Shown piece by piece: positions 26,712 through 35,318 of a stretch of 64,000 bases of DNA (within the stretch, counting starts at the first letter, position 1; every line of letters starts with the position of its first letter). The notes under the pieces were generated by a model, which saw nothing but the letters and a program-made list of their open reading frames with translations, made no database searches and was not told the DNA's origin. This stretch comes from Bacillus sp. FSL K6-3431 (lineage in GTDB: Bacteria > Bacillota > Bacilli > Bacillales > Bacillaceae_C). The stretch covers positions 4,340,001-4,404,000 of the forward strand of contig NZ_JBBOCT010000001.1 in NCBI RefSeq assembly GCF_038002605.1, written 5' to 3'. The translations under genes were made by a program, and so were the position numbers.

Positions 26712-27233
26712 ATGAAAAAGATATTAATATTTGTATTAGCTATTTCTATGGTTGCTATCCTTGCAGCATGTGGTGGGGAAGACAACTTAACAGTTTTTAA
26801 AAGTGAAGACAACAATTATCAGGTAAGTGCCTCTACTAGTTGGAAAGATGCAAACGGCACGCTAAATCCAGAGGCTGACCTTCAAATTTATAATCCTAGA
26901 AAAGAGAAATATTTCATGGCACTACTCGAATCAAAAGAGGATTTCACGGATTTTTCACTACAAGCGTATTATGATATTGTTACCGAACCATTCATTTCTT
27001 CATTAGATACTCCTAATCAAGGAGATGTAAAGGAAGTTACGATTAATGGTAATAAGGCGCTACAATACACGCTTGAAGGTGTTGTAGACAATTTAAATAT
27101 TGTTTATTTAGTCACCGTTATCGAAACACCTACACATTATGGTCAATTGATGGCTTGGACGCTTAAAAGCAAATGGGATGAATATAAAGACGAATATACG
27201 AATTTGACCGACAGTTTTAAAGAAGTAAATTAA
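26712..27233 (+). CDS. Lipoprotein, PsbP/DcrB-like
   Basis: This 173-residue protein has a lipoprotein signal (MKKILIFVLAISMVAILAAC) with the lipobox LAAC at residues 17-20. The mature part is a compact alpha/beta domain with a GNKALQYTLEG turn and a terminal WDEYKDEYTNLTDSFKEV helix, as in PsbP/DcrB-like lipoproteins of Gram-positives. It should be anchored outside the cytoplasmic membrane. It lies upstream of a two-component system, but 350 bp with a large hairpin separate them, so shared expression is unlikely. Function is unknown. Confidence 0.75.
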   Translation: MKKILIFVLAISMVAILAACGGEDNLTVFKSEDNNYQVSASTSWKDANGTLNPEADLQIYNPRKEKYFMALLESKEDFTDFSLQAYYDIVTEPFISSLDTPNQGDVKEVTINGNKALQYTLEGVVDNLNIVYLVTVIETPTHYGQLMAWTLKSKWDEYKDEYTNLTDSFKEVN

Positions 27234-27404
27234 TCATTGACCTTTTGACCTGTATAATTATGAAATACCTCATTAGCTTGTTGCCTATTTAAAAATCATA
27301 GCCTTTATTTGGGCGCTATCGGGGTGGGGTTCGGAAGAGTTTATTTTGGTTGTACATGATTGTCCAATTAAAATAAACATTTCAGATTACTGTGGTTCTG
27401 GATC

Positions 27405-27446
27405 AATAATCTCTCGGGTTTCTTCTAATAGGAACCCGAGATTATT
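27405..27446. terminator. Large hairpin, possible terminator
   Basis: AATAATCTCTCGGGTTTC pairs imperfectly with GGAACCCGAGATTATT around a short loop. No strong T-run follows, so termination is uncertain. It is the only notable element in the 350 bp between the lipoprotein and the response regulator. Confidence 0.5.
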
Positions 27447-27587
27447 AGCGTTCAGATCAATGCCTTTTCTCCATTACATTTGTTGAAAATACATAATTTC
27501 CAAAATTTGCACGTGCTTATCAATTCTAATGTATACTATAAATATCCAGTTAACAAACTAGGATAATCTTTTTCTAGGAGTTTTACG

Positions 27588-28277
27588 ATGAAATTAGATT
27601 GTTTGATTGTTGATGATGAGGTTGCTTTAGCTGAAACAACTTGTGAATATTTTAATATGTTTGAAGTCAAAACGGCATTTGTGACAAATGCGGAGGAGTG
27701 CGAACGTTTTTTGGAGGAACATGAACCATCATTGATTCTTCTTGATATAAATCTTGGGGATTCTTCTGGGTTTGATTTATGTAAAAAATTGCGTAAAACA
27801 ATGCAGATTCCGATTCTATTTATCAGTGCACGTTCCAGCGATGACGACGTTCTAATTGCGCTTAACATAGGTGGCGATGATTACATACAAAAGCCATATA
27901 CACTAAGTATTCTACTAGCAAAAGTAAAAGCAGTACTCAAAAGATATGGCAGTGGTTCTAGTAACCTACAAGAAGTTTTAAAATTCGGACAGGTCCAGAT
28001 TGATGCAAAGCTTCATCGTGTACGAGTAAATGGTGTTGTCATTCACTTAAAAACGATGGAATATAAACTTCTGACTTATATGGCGAAAAATAAAAATCGA
28101 ATCATCACAAAAGATGAATTGTTTCAAAATGTATGGGGCGATTCTTTTGTTGGGGATGGGACCCTAAATGTACATATTCGGCATTTACGTGAGAAAATTG
28201 AAAGTAATCCAAGGGAACCGCAATTTATAAAAACAGTATGGGGAACAGGATATGTGCTAGAGGATGTTAACGAATGA
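27588..28277 (+). CDS. Two-component response regulator, OmpR/PhoB family
   Basis: This 229-residue regulator has a receiver domain with acidic pocket Asp9/Asp10, the phosphorylation site Asp53 in LILLDINLGD, and a conserved Lys in YIQKPY. A C-terminal OmpR-type winged helix follows (MEYKLLTYMAKNKNRIITKD, then GTLNVHIRHLREKIE). The stop overlaps the start of the histidine kinase by 4 bp. With the downstream ABC exporter it is likely a signal-responsive export module, for instance against membrane-active compounds; the signal is unknown. Its ribosome binding site is TCTAGGAG. Confidence 0.92.
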   Translation: MKLDCLIVDDEVALAETTCEYFNMFEVKTAFVTNAEECERFLEEHEPSLILLDINLGDSSGFDLCKKLRKTMQIPILFISARSSDDDVLIALNIGGDDYIQKPYTLSILLAKVKAVLKRYGSGSSNLQEVLKFGQVQIDAKLHRVRVNGVVIHLKTMEYKLLTYMAKNKNRIITKDELFQNVWGDSFVGDGTLNVHIRHLREKIESNPREPQFIKTVWGTGYVLEDVNE

Positions 28278-29539
28278 AAATAAAATGGTTAATTGTGTTG
28301 ATTCTGGTTGTTTTTAGCGTTGGAATTGTCCTTTCCATAATGGTTATTAAGAGTAAGAACATTTCGGAAATAGATCTTGTGGCCATAAATGATGTGGTTA
28401 AAACTGTAGAAAGAAATTGGGGACAAGTTAGTGAAGAAACTTTTCATAACGGCGATCTAAAGCAATCATTTTCTATTATAGATCACTTGGGAGTCGTGAT
28501 TTATCAAACACCAGGCAATCATTTTACTAATTTGAATGATGCTATAAAAAATAGAGATACACTTATAGATCTGAAGCAAAATAAAGAGATTGTAGGGAAA
28601 ATAATTATCCGCAATAACGATCAAGACATCATGCATCAAATGAAAAGTGAACTGGTTACATCCATAAGTTTGATATTTGGTCTATTAATGATTGTTAGCA
28701 TTCTATATATCCTCTATATTTACAGAACGTTATTGAAACCATTTAAGCAGCTTCAAAATTTCGCAGCGAATGTGGCTAGAGGTAATTTTGATATTCCTTT
28801 AAATATGGGCAAGAACAATTACTTTGGTGCATTCACAGAAAGTTTTGATTTATTGCGTGAAGAACTAGAGTGTGCACGTCAAAGAGAGTATGAATCCAAC
28901 CGTAGTAAGAAGGAGCTAGTAGCCACATTAAGTCATGATATTAAGACACCTGTCGCTTCAATCAAAGCGGTTAGTGAATTAATGCTTATACAGGCAAAAT
29001 CTGAAAAGACAATCAAGCAAGTAAATACGATTAATTCGAAAGCGGAGCAAATTGACTTACTCGTTACGGATATGTTTCACGCTACTTTAGAAGAACTTCA
29101 ACAGTTAAAATTAACGATAACCGAAGTATCGAGCGAAGTACTTGTTGATATGATTGAGAATGTCAATTATGATAACAAAATCGTCTATGCTTCCATTCCA
29201 CCTTGTATTATTATGACGGATCCCCTACGTATGCAGCAGGTAATAGATAATATTATAAGTAATTCATATAAATATGCAGGAACTAATGTTACTATCAAGT
29301 CCGGGATCAATCAGGGATATCTTGAACTCCACATTATTGACTACGGATTAGGAATTAGTGAAGAAGAATTACCTCTATTATTCAATAAATATTATCGAGG
29401 AGGAAATGTCGAAGGCAAGAATGGTTCAGGCCTTGGTCTATATATTTCGAAATACTTCATGGAAAATATGGAAGGGCAAATCAACTGTTACAACCGAAAA
29501 GATGGTTTTACAGTAGTTCTAAAAATCAAACTTTCTTAA
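28274..29539 (+). CDS. Sensor histidine kinase
   Basis: This 421-residue membrane kinase has two transmembrane helices (about residues 5-24 and 129-150) around a ~100-residue extracytoplasmic sensor. A HAMP region follows (151-205), then a dimerisation domain with phospho-acceptor His221 in LSHDIKTPVAS. The HATPase domain has N (NIISNSYKYAG), G1 (DYGLGI) and G2 (GSGLGLYIS) boxes. The sizeable external domain sets it apart from short BceS-type intramembrane sensors that lack one. It is co-transcribed with the response regulator, and a terminator follows. Confidence 0.92.
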   Translation: MKIKWLIVLILVVFSVGIVLSIMVIKSKNISEIDLVAINDVVKTVERNWGQVSEETFHNGDLKQSFSIIDHLGVVIYQTPGNHFTNLNDAIKNRDTLIDLKQNKEIVGKIIIRNNDQDIMHQMKSELVTSISLIFGLLMIVSILYILYIYRTLLKPFKQLQNFAANVARGNFDIPLNMGKNNYFGAFTESFDLLREELECARQREYESNRSKKELVATLSHDIKTPVASIKAVSELMLIQAKSEKTIKQVNTINSKAEQIDLLVTDMFHATLEELQQLKLTITEVSSEVLVDMIENVNYDNKIVYASIPPCIIMTDPLRMQQVIDNIISNSYKYAGTNVTIKSGINQGYLELHIIDYGLGISEEELPLLFNKYYRGGNVEGKNGSGLGLYISKYFMENMEGQINCYNRKDGFTVVLKIKLS

Positions 29540-29600
29540 ATATTTAAGAAGTAATTAAGAATTACACAAAGATTTAATAAGAATTGATTTTGTATGATAA

Positions 29601-29630
29601 GACTGTAATCTTCATTACGGTCTTTTTTTT
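29601..29630 (+). terminator. Terminator after the two-component genes
   Basis: The stem GACTGTAA / TTACGGTC with loop TCTTCA is followed by eight T. The ABC genes downstream therefore probably have their own promoter. Confidence 0.85.
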
Positions 29631-29683
29631 ATAGGTCGAATATAGGAGAGGTTAGTTCAATAAAAGGAGAGTGCTAATCAATT

Positions 29684-30445
29684 ATGACAAAAATAATTAT
29701 TAGAACGGAAAAGCTGTGTAAAACCTTTTCAAGCGGTGGAATCCAACAACATGTTTTAAAAAATCTAGATATCAGTTTAGTAGAAGGGGATTTTACCATC
29801 ATAATGGGTAGTTCGGGATCTGGGAAATCCACGCTACTTTACGCAATTAGTGGTATGGATAAACCGACATTAGGTGAAATAGATTTTGCTGGGAAAAAAT
29901 TAGCTAAATTAAACAACGATCAACTGGCAATTTTTAGAAGGAATAATTGTGGCTTTGTATTCCAACAAATTTATTTACTAGACAATATGAGCGCACTAGA
30001 TAATGTGCTTGCAAGTGGTCTATTAGTAAATAAAAATAAGCGCAAACTCGGCAAAAAGGCGAAAGAACTATTAATTCAAGTAGGGATCAATGAAAACGCA
30101 TGGTCTAAATTTCCAACCCAGCTTTCTGGTGGTGAGGCCCAGCGAGTTGGGATTATTAGAGCCATCATTAATAGTCCGAAAGTATTGTTTGCAGATGAAC
30201 CAACTGGTGCATTAAACTCAGCTACTGGTAATAGTGTTTTAGATGTATTCACAAATGTAAACAGTAATGGACAAAGTATTGTTTTGGTCACTCATGATAT
30301 TAAAACAGCATTGCGAGGAAACCGAGTTCTATATTTGCGAGATGGTGTAATTTGCGGTGACTTACAGCTAGGAACTTACAATGAAAATGAGAATATCGAA
30401 CGCCATGAAAAGCTAAGGGATTTCCTTGCAGAAATGGGGTGGTAA
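29684..30445 (+). CDS. ABC transporter ATP-binding protein (MacB/LolD type)
   Basis: This 253-residue ATPase has Walker A MGSSGSGKST (41-50), signature LSGGEAQR (147-154), Walker B VLFADEPTGAL and the switch His in VLVTHD. The FADEPTGAL signature and size are typical of ATPases paired with FtsX-like permeases, which act as mechanotransmitters or exporters of peptides and lipoproteins. The permease gene starts 11 bp beyond its stop codon. Its expression is probably governed by the upstream two-component system. Confidence 0.92.
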   Translation: MTKIIIRTEKLCKTFSSGGIQQHVLKNLDISLVEGDFTIIMGSSGSGKSTLLYAISGMDKPTLGEIDFAGKKLAKLNNDQLAIFRRNNCGFVFQQIYLLDNMSALDNVLASGLLVNKNKRKLGKKAKELLIQVGINENAWSKFPTQLSGGEAQRVGIIRAIINSPKVLFADEPTGALNSATGNSVLDVFTNVNSNGQSIVLVTHDIKTALRGNRVLYLRDGVICGDLQLGTYNENENIERHEKLRDFLAEMGW

Positions 30446-30455
30446 GGTGAAGATT

Positions 30456-32789
30456 ATGAACCTAGCTATGGCGAATATTAGAAAAAGTAAATCTGCTACT
30501 GTTTCTTTATTTATATTCATTGTGGTAGCCGCACTACTTCTTAATATTGGCCTAATGGTCATTACTCAACTAAGTACATTTTTTGATCAGAAAGCTGAAC
30601 AATTAAACGATCCTCATGTAACGATTGTAATGGATCAAGCAAGTTATCATCCGACTTATGAAGATTTTTTGGCAAACTATTCTGGGGTAAAAGAGACAGA
30701 AACAGAAGAGGTTATCAATATAAGCATTAATTTTAATTTTGGTAATGGCGAATTAACGAACAGTGTTGTTATTTTTAATGCGGATGCTAATCGTAATATT
30801 GGGCCGTTAAAATTGATTGAAAAGCTAAATACATCGAGTACCAATGATATTTTTGTGCCTTATAGTTTTAAAACAAATGGGGGGTATGAATTAGGTGATG
30901 ACTTTACGATTCACTATCAAAAAAAGGACTATGAATATCGAATTGCTGGATTCTTAGAAACAACAATGATGGGTACTAATAACATCGGAGTTATGAAATT
31001 TATGTTACCAGAGACTTCCTATCAAACATTAGCAGCTGAACTAGACAATCAATCAAAAGGGTTGATCATATCCGCAGTGATGGAAGACAAAACACAATCT
31101 TCGAAGTTAGAAAATGATTTTATTCAGAATGTAAAGGAATCTCAAGGTGAGGAAACGACTTTAAACATTTGGGGTTTGAATTTTGAACTGGTGAAAAACG
31201 TGAACACATTGACAATTAACATCATAGCTACAATATTAGTAGCTTTTGCAGCAATTATTGTGCTTGTTTCTCTAATTGTCATTAAGTTCCGTGTTTCAAA
31301 TAATATTGAAGATGGAATGGCGAATATAGGAGTGCTGAAATCAATTGGCTATACAAGTAGGCAAATTCTTTCATCCATTATTCTGCAGTATATCTTGATT
31401 GCTTTATGTGGAAGCATAGTAGGAATTGCATTGTCATATGCTCTAATGCCTTTGATTGGAGGTATCATTTCAACCTTATCCGGCTTAATATGGCTTCAAA
31501 GCTTTGATATGATCGTTAACTTAATCAGTATTTTCTTTGTGACGATTTGTGTGGTACTCGTAACATTATTATCGGCCCTCCGTGTACGAAAAATCCTACC
31601 TGTTGTGGCACTTCGTGGAGGGATTCAAACACATAGTTTTAGAAAAAATCGTATTCCTTTGGAGAAAGCGAAAGGTGATCTTCATTTTTTACTTGCTATT
31701 AAATCAATGCTGGCAAATGCGAAACAAAATATAATGATTGTTTTAATTATTATGGCGTTAACTTTTGCCACAGTCTTTTCGGTAGTGCTATATTACAATA
31801 TTGCTTCCGATAAAACCGCATTTGTTAACTTATTCGGATCAGAACCGGCAAATGTGTATATAGCTGTTAAGTCAGATGCAGATATAAGAGACCTTCTGAG
31901 TAATATTGAACAAATGGACCATGTGAGGAAAGTGAATATATTTGACTTAATTAATACAAATATTGATAGTCAAATCGTATATACGAACGTTACTGATCAT
32001 TATAACCAGTTAGAGAATAATATCGTTTATGAAGGGCGTCAGCCAAAGTATGAAAATGAAATATCCATCTCATGGGTAGTATCAAGTCAAATTAATAAAG
32101 GAATTGGTGATACGGTTGAAGTAGAATATGGGACTGAAACAATAAGTTATTTAGTAACTGGCCTCAGTCAATCTATTGGTAATTTAGGACAGATAGCCTC
32201 ATTAACAATGGAAGGCATGCAGCAATTACAATCAGATTATAAAGGAGCTACCCTTTATGTATATCTTGACGGAATATCGAACAAAGACTTTATCAAGAAT
32301 GTTCAGGAACAGCACGGGAATTATATAGTTGAAACATTAGATATTGATGAAAACATAGAAAGTCAAACTAGTATGTATACAGCTGCAGTATTTGCTGTTA
32401 TGGTAATGGTTTTGACCATTACTATTCTGGTTGTTGTAATGATTCTATATTTAGTCATTAAAACGATGATTATTAAGCGTAAGAAAGAGTTTGGTGTAAT
32501 GAAAGCAATAGGATATTCAACGATTCAACTAATGAATCAAATATCCATCAGTTTTCTACCTGTGATTATTACAGGTGTTACAATTGGTGGTGTGCTAGGG
32601 CTTTATTTTACTAATCCAATGCTTTCCGTATTACTATCAAGTGCAGGTGTTAAACGTTTGGATTTTATCATTCATTTCCCAACTATTCTAATGATTTGTG
32701 GAGGTATCCTTATATTATCCTACATTGTCTCAATGCTCGTATCTCGAAGAATTAAAAAAATTTCTGCTTATGGATTAATTACTGAATAA
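30456..32789 (+). CDS. FtsX-like ABC transporter permease (two FtsX units)
   Basis: This 777-residue membrane protein has the duplicated FtsX layout. It has one N-terminal helix (about 12-35), a ~190-residue external domain, three helices (about 255-390), a fourth-type helix near 430-450, a second external domain (about 455-630) and three C-terminal helices (about 645-770). It forms the exporter with the preceding ATPase. The ATG at 30456 follows AAGGTGAAG; an upstream in-frame start would overlap the ATPase gene. A ~95-bp stretch near its 3' end is duplicated at 26383. The substrate is unknown; antimicrobial peptide resistance is a plausible guess. Confidence 0.9.
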   Translation: MNLAMANIRKSKSATVSLFIFIVVAALLLNIGLMVITQLSTFFDQKAEQLNDPHVTIVMDQASYHPTYEDFLANYSGVKETETEEVINISINFNFGNGELTNSVVIFNADANRNIGPLKLIEKLNTSSTNDIFVPYSFKTNGGYELGDDFTIHYQKKDYEYRIAGFLETTMMGTNNIGVMKFMLPETSYQTLAAELDNQSKGLIISAVMEDKTQSSKLENDFIQNVKESQGEETTLNIWGLNFELVKNVNTLTINIIATILVAFAAIIVLVSLIVIKFRVSNNIEDGMANIGVLKSIGYTSRQILSSIILQYILIALCGSIVGIALSYALMPLIGGIISTLSGLIWLQSFDMIVNLISIFFVTICVVLVTLLSALRVRKILPVVALRGGIQTHSFRKNRIPLEKAKGDLHFLLAIKSMLANAKQNIMIVLIIMALTFATVFSVVLYYNIASDKTAFVNLFGSEPANVYIAVKSDADIRDLLSNIEQMDHVRKVNIFDLINTNIDSQIVYTNVTDHYNQLENNIVYEGRQPKYENEISISWVVSSQINKGIGDTVEVEYGTETISYLVTGLSQSIGNLGQIASLTMEGMQQLQSDYKGATLYVYLDGISNKDFIKNVQEQHGNYIVETLDIDENIESQTSMYTAAVFAVMVMVLTITILVVVMILYLVIKTMIIKRKKEFGVMKAIGYSTIQLMNQISISFLPVIITGVTIGGVLGLYFTNPMLSVLLSSAGVKRLDFIIHFPTILMICGGILILSYIVSMLVSRRIKKISAYGLITE

Positions 32790-32823
32790 AATGAATCGAT
32801 GAACTTGGAACTTAATAGAATGG

Positions 32824-32868
32824 AACCCTTGAAAATATCGTATGGACGGCATTTTCAAGGGTTTTATT
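32824..32868 (+). terminator. Terminator after the ABC exporter
   Basis: AACCCTTGAAAAT / ATTTTCAAGGGTT form a 13-bp stem followed by TTATT. Confidence 0.85.
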
Positions 32869-33204
32869 GTTAGCGGGAGTCAGGAAATAGTCGGGATTTT
32901 AGGGATACTCAAAATTAGGATAAAGCTATAAATATACGAACTCTTCGGGAGTTGCTGTTTACTTTTTTGAAATTCGACTTAAAACGAAGTAGAATTAGAT
33001 GAATCAAATGGTCGGTGCATTTATTACGACAGAGGACAGGCACTGATTTTTTGTAGAGGGTCTATTGTGATAATAACGATATATTCCTTCGACTAAGATA
33101 TGCACTGGAAATAAAAAACAAGGAAATGTCAGAGATAAATACCCAGGAGATTCTTAAAAGGTTTGGGCGTCAAATAATGCATAAAGATTTTTAAAGGTGA
33201 TGAC
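32869..33204. other. Intergenic; only a very small frame next to the peptidase gene
   Basis: About 335 bp. A 22-codon frame (MSEINTQEILKRFGRQIMHK, ...) ends 10 bp before the peptidase gene. It has only a weak ribosome binding site (AAGGAA) and may be a leader or chance. Nothing else was recognised. Confidence 0.35.
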
Positions 33205-33912
33205 ATGATACATACCTACTTAGGTGAGACAATTCATTTTGAGATTTATTACAAAAAACGTACATCTATAGGTGTTACAATAGATGGATATGGAACTGTT
33301 GCAGTTCAGGTACCAAAAGGGACACCTCATAATATTGTGATTCAGTTATTAGAAGAAAAATGGGATCTTATCCAGCGTACATTAAAAGAAATAAAGGATA
33401 GGCTGCTAGGACCACAGAAAAAGGTCTATGAGTACGGTGAGAGTTTTCTTCTTTTAGGAAAAAATTATCCGATACAGATTTTCCAAGATATCAATATAAC
33501 GAAAGAACATGTAGTGTTTGAAGAAGGTAAGCTTCACATTTATGTAAAGCAGTCTGATCCTGCAAAAATAAAACAAACTTTGAAACGATTTTATTACCAG
33601 AGGTGCAAGGCTTTAGTGGAGAAGAGCGTGTCCTCCTATCAAAGTAATTTCAAAATAAAACCACGTTCTATTCGTATCTCCGACAGCAAAACGACATGGG
33701 GAACCTGTGATTCAAACCTACATTTAACCTTCAATTGGAGACTAGCAATGGCACCACGAGAGGTAATTGATTATGTAGTCGTTCACGAAATGTGCCATAT
33801 GGTTCATCTGAACCATGACCGCTCCTTTTGGCGACTTGTTGGAAAAATAATGCCAGACTATAAAGAAAAGGAAAATTGGTTAGCATTATCAAGTTGGAAA
33901 ATGACTATATAG
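33205..33912 (+). CDS. YgjP/WLM-type zinc metallopeptidase (M48-like, DUF45)
   Basis: This 235-residue protein matches the YgjP-like (DUF45) family related to SprT and WLM peptidases. The zinc site is HEMCHMVHLNH: His194 and His198 with Glu195 as base and His204 as third ligand, followed by the family motif HDRSFW. An upstream block, SKTTWGTCDSNLHLTFNWRL, is the other family hallmark. It has no signal peptide and is cytoplasmic. Members often occur near restriction or other accessory genes, but their substrates are not established. AAAGGTGAT precedes the ATG. Confidence 0.85.
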   Translation: MIHTYLGETIHFEIYYKKRTSIGVTIDGYGTVAVQVPKGTPHNIVIQLLEEKWDLIQRTLKEIKDRLLGPQKKVYEYGESFLLLGKNYPIQIFQDINITKEHVVFEEGKLHIYVKQSDPAKIKQTLKRFYYQRCKALVEKSVSSYQSNFKIKPRSIRISDSKTTWGTCDSNLHLTFNWRLAMAPREVIDYVVVHEMCHMVHLNHDRSFWRLVGKIMPDYKEKENWLALSSWKMTI

Positions 33913-33934
33913 CAGAACCATCCCTGTGTCTTGT

Positions 33935-34080
33935 CAGGGGCAAAATTGTTCCTGAAGTCGACCATCGTTGCCATGAAACCGAAAAAGGTCGTCTATGTGT
34001 AATTAAATCTAGGAACCCTAGCGAGAGATTTCACATACTGGGAGACTATTCAAAACAGATCGAAGAACTATCCAAGATTA
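33935..34080 (+). pseudogene. Degenerate fragment of an rlmCD gene
   Basis: From 33973 the frame reads MKPKKVVYV, stop, LNLGTLARDFTYWE. This aligns with [20 protein letters not shown] of RlmCD around its catalytic cysteine, with matching DNA such as ACCCTAGCGAGAGAT. Weak similarity to the DPPRKGC region may precede it. It is the third rlmCD-related 3' region in the window and again borders accessory genes. Confidence 0.65.
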
Positions 34081-34132
34081 ATCTAGCGTCTTTTCTCATG
34101 TTTTTTTCTTTCTGTTAATACGATGTTTTACG

Positions 34133-34166
34133 AAAGAGGTCATGCTGACAGAAGCATGGCCTCTTT
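34133..34166 (+). terminator. Hairpin terminator
   Basis: AGAGGTCATGCT pairs with AGCATGGCCTCT around a short loop, followed by TTTGT. It lies just past the rlmCD relic. Confidence 0.65.
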
Positions 34167-34226
34167 GTGCTAGGTTCCGGCACTCTGAATATTGTCATCG
34201 CTCCTCTAGGCACCTTCTTTTTCACT

Positions 34227-34355
34227 TTGTCTAGCTCCAGGCGCCACCGACTCGAGGTCGAATGTCAAATAAGCTAAGCCAAAGAAAGGCAAAGAGCGTC
34301 TTTTTGGCTCAGCACATTTGCTTGTCGCTGATAGGCGGGCGCCTTGCGCTTTTCT
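34227..34355 (+). repeat. Bacillaceae intergenic repeat (TGTCTAGCTCCAG type)
   Basis: The block from TTGTCTAGCTCCAGGCGCC to GGGCGCCTTGCGCTTTTCTT, with ACTCGAGGTCGAATGTCAAA and CAGCACATTTGCTTGTCGCT inside, matches a repeat I know to be scattered through many Bacillus, Geobacillus and relatives. It is GC-richer than its surroundings and can fold on itself. Its role is unknown. Confidence 0.75.
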
Positions 34356-34444
34356 TAAAAACAGGGTGTCCTTTTTTTGACCTTATCAATATATAGAAGA
34401 TGAGTCGATTTTTTGGAAAAAGTCTTGGGAAAAGGAGAGGGACG

Positions 34445-35317
34445 ATGGCAAAGTATCGCGTGGTTTACACTCAATTTTGGGAAGATCCGAAGATGGTTGA
34501 GGAAATGACACCAGAGGATAAGTATGTTTTTCTTTATTTATTAACAAATAAAAATACGAGGCAAATTGGAATCTACACGATTACGAAGAAGCAAATGGCT
34601 TTTGATACAGGGTATTCGCTGGAAACGATACAAAGTATTTTTGAGCGCTTGATCAATAAGCATAAACTTGTGACATATAATCCTGAAACGAGGGAGATCG
34701 CAATTAAAAATTGGGGAAAGTTCAATTTTATCCGCGGGGGAAAACCGGTGGAAGATTGCGTACGGAGTGAGTTAGAAAATGTAAAAGACCTAAGTCTTAT
34801 TCGCTATGTAGGAGAACAAATTCGAAACGGCAAAATGAGAAAAATGTATGAGTCGTATGCGGGTTCTTCTTTTAGCGTGTCGGACGGTTTAGGCGATACG
34901 TTCACGATACGTGGACAAAAAGAAAAAGAAAAAGAAAAAGAAAAAGAAAAAGAAAAAGAAAAAGAAAAACAACTACTGAATAATCGGTGTGGTCATGATA
35001 AGGTCATTGATTTTTATCAACAAAATTTTGGAGTGCTCTCTCCATTTATCACAGAGGAAATTGGAGATACAGTAGACGAATTCGGGGAATCTCTTGTGAT
35101 GGAGGCGATGAAAATATCTTTATCATTCGGCAAACGAAATTGGAGATATACATATGGGATTTTAAAAAGATGGCGCGGGGAACAAGTGAAATCATTGGAG
35201 GATGTATGGGCGTTGGAGAAGGAGTTTGAGCATCGGAAAAAGGTTCAGGTCGTGACGGAAACGAGCACCAATGTACCGAGCATTTATCAACATAATCCAT
35301 CAGAAGGGGAGGCTTGA
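34445..35317 (+). CDS. DnaD-domain replication protein, phage-like
   Basis: This ~290-residue protein has an N-terminal winged-helix region (MAKYRVVYTQFWEDPKMVEE through TGYSLETIQSIFERLINKHK) typical of phage replication initiators. A hexanucleotide-encoded Lys-Glu linker follows (about residues 159-177), then a DnaD-like C-terminal domain (FYQQNFGVLSPFITEEIGD, then NWRYTYGILKRW). DnaD-type proteins remodel origin DNA and help load the helicase, which here is the next gene. GGAGAGGG precedes the ATG at 34445. Together with the two following genes it forms a replication cassette of phage or integrative-element type, but no phage structural gene is visible. Confidence 0.85.
   Translation: MAKYRVVYTQFWEDPKMVEEMTPEDKYVFLYLLTNKNTRQIGIYTITKKQMAFDTGYSLETIQSIFERLINKHKLVTYNPETREIAIKNWGKFNFIRGGKPVEDCVRSELENVKDLSLIRYVGEQIRNGKMRKMYESYAGSSFSVSDGLGDTFTIRGQKEKEKEKEKEKEKEKEKQLLNNRCGHDKVIDFYQQNFGVLSPFITEEIGDTVDEFGESLVMEAMKISLSFGKRNWRYTYGILKRWRGEQVKSLEDVWALEKEFEHRKKVQVVTETSTNVPSIYQHNPSEGEA
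34917..34969 (+). repeat. Hexanucleotide microsatellite coding a (Lys-Glu)n linker
   Basis: About nine AAAGAA-type units run in tandem. Slippage by whole units would change linker length without frameshift. Confidence 0.95.
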
Positions 35318-35318
35318 C

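Noticed and set aside
33876..34118. 80-codon frame after the zinc peptidase
   Set aside because: Its sequence coincides with a decayed rlmCD stretch in another frame, so it is not a gene of its own.
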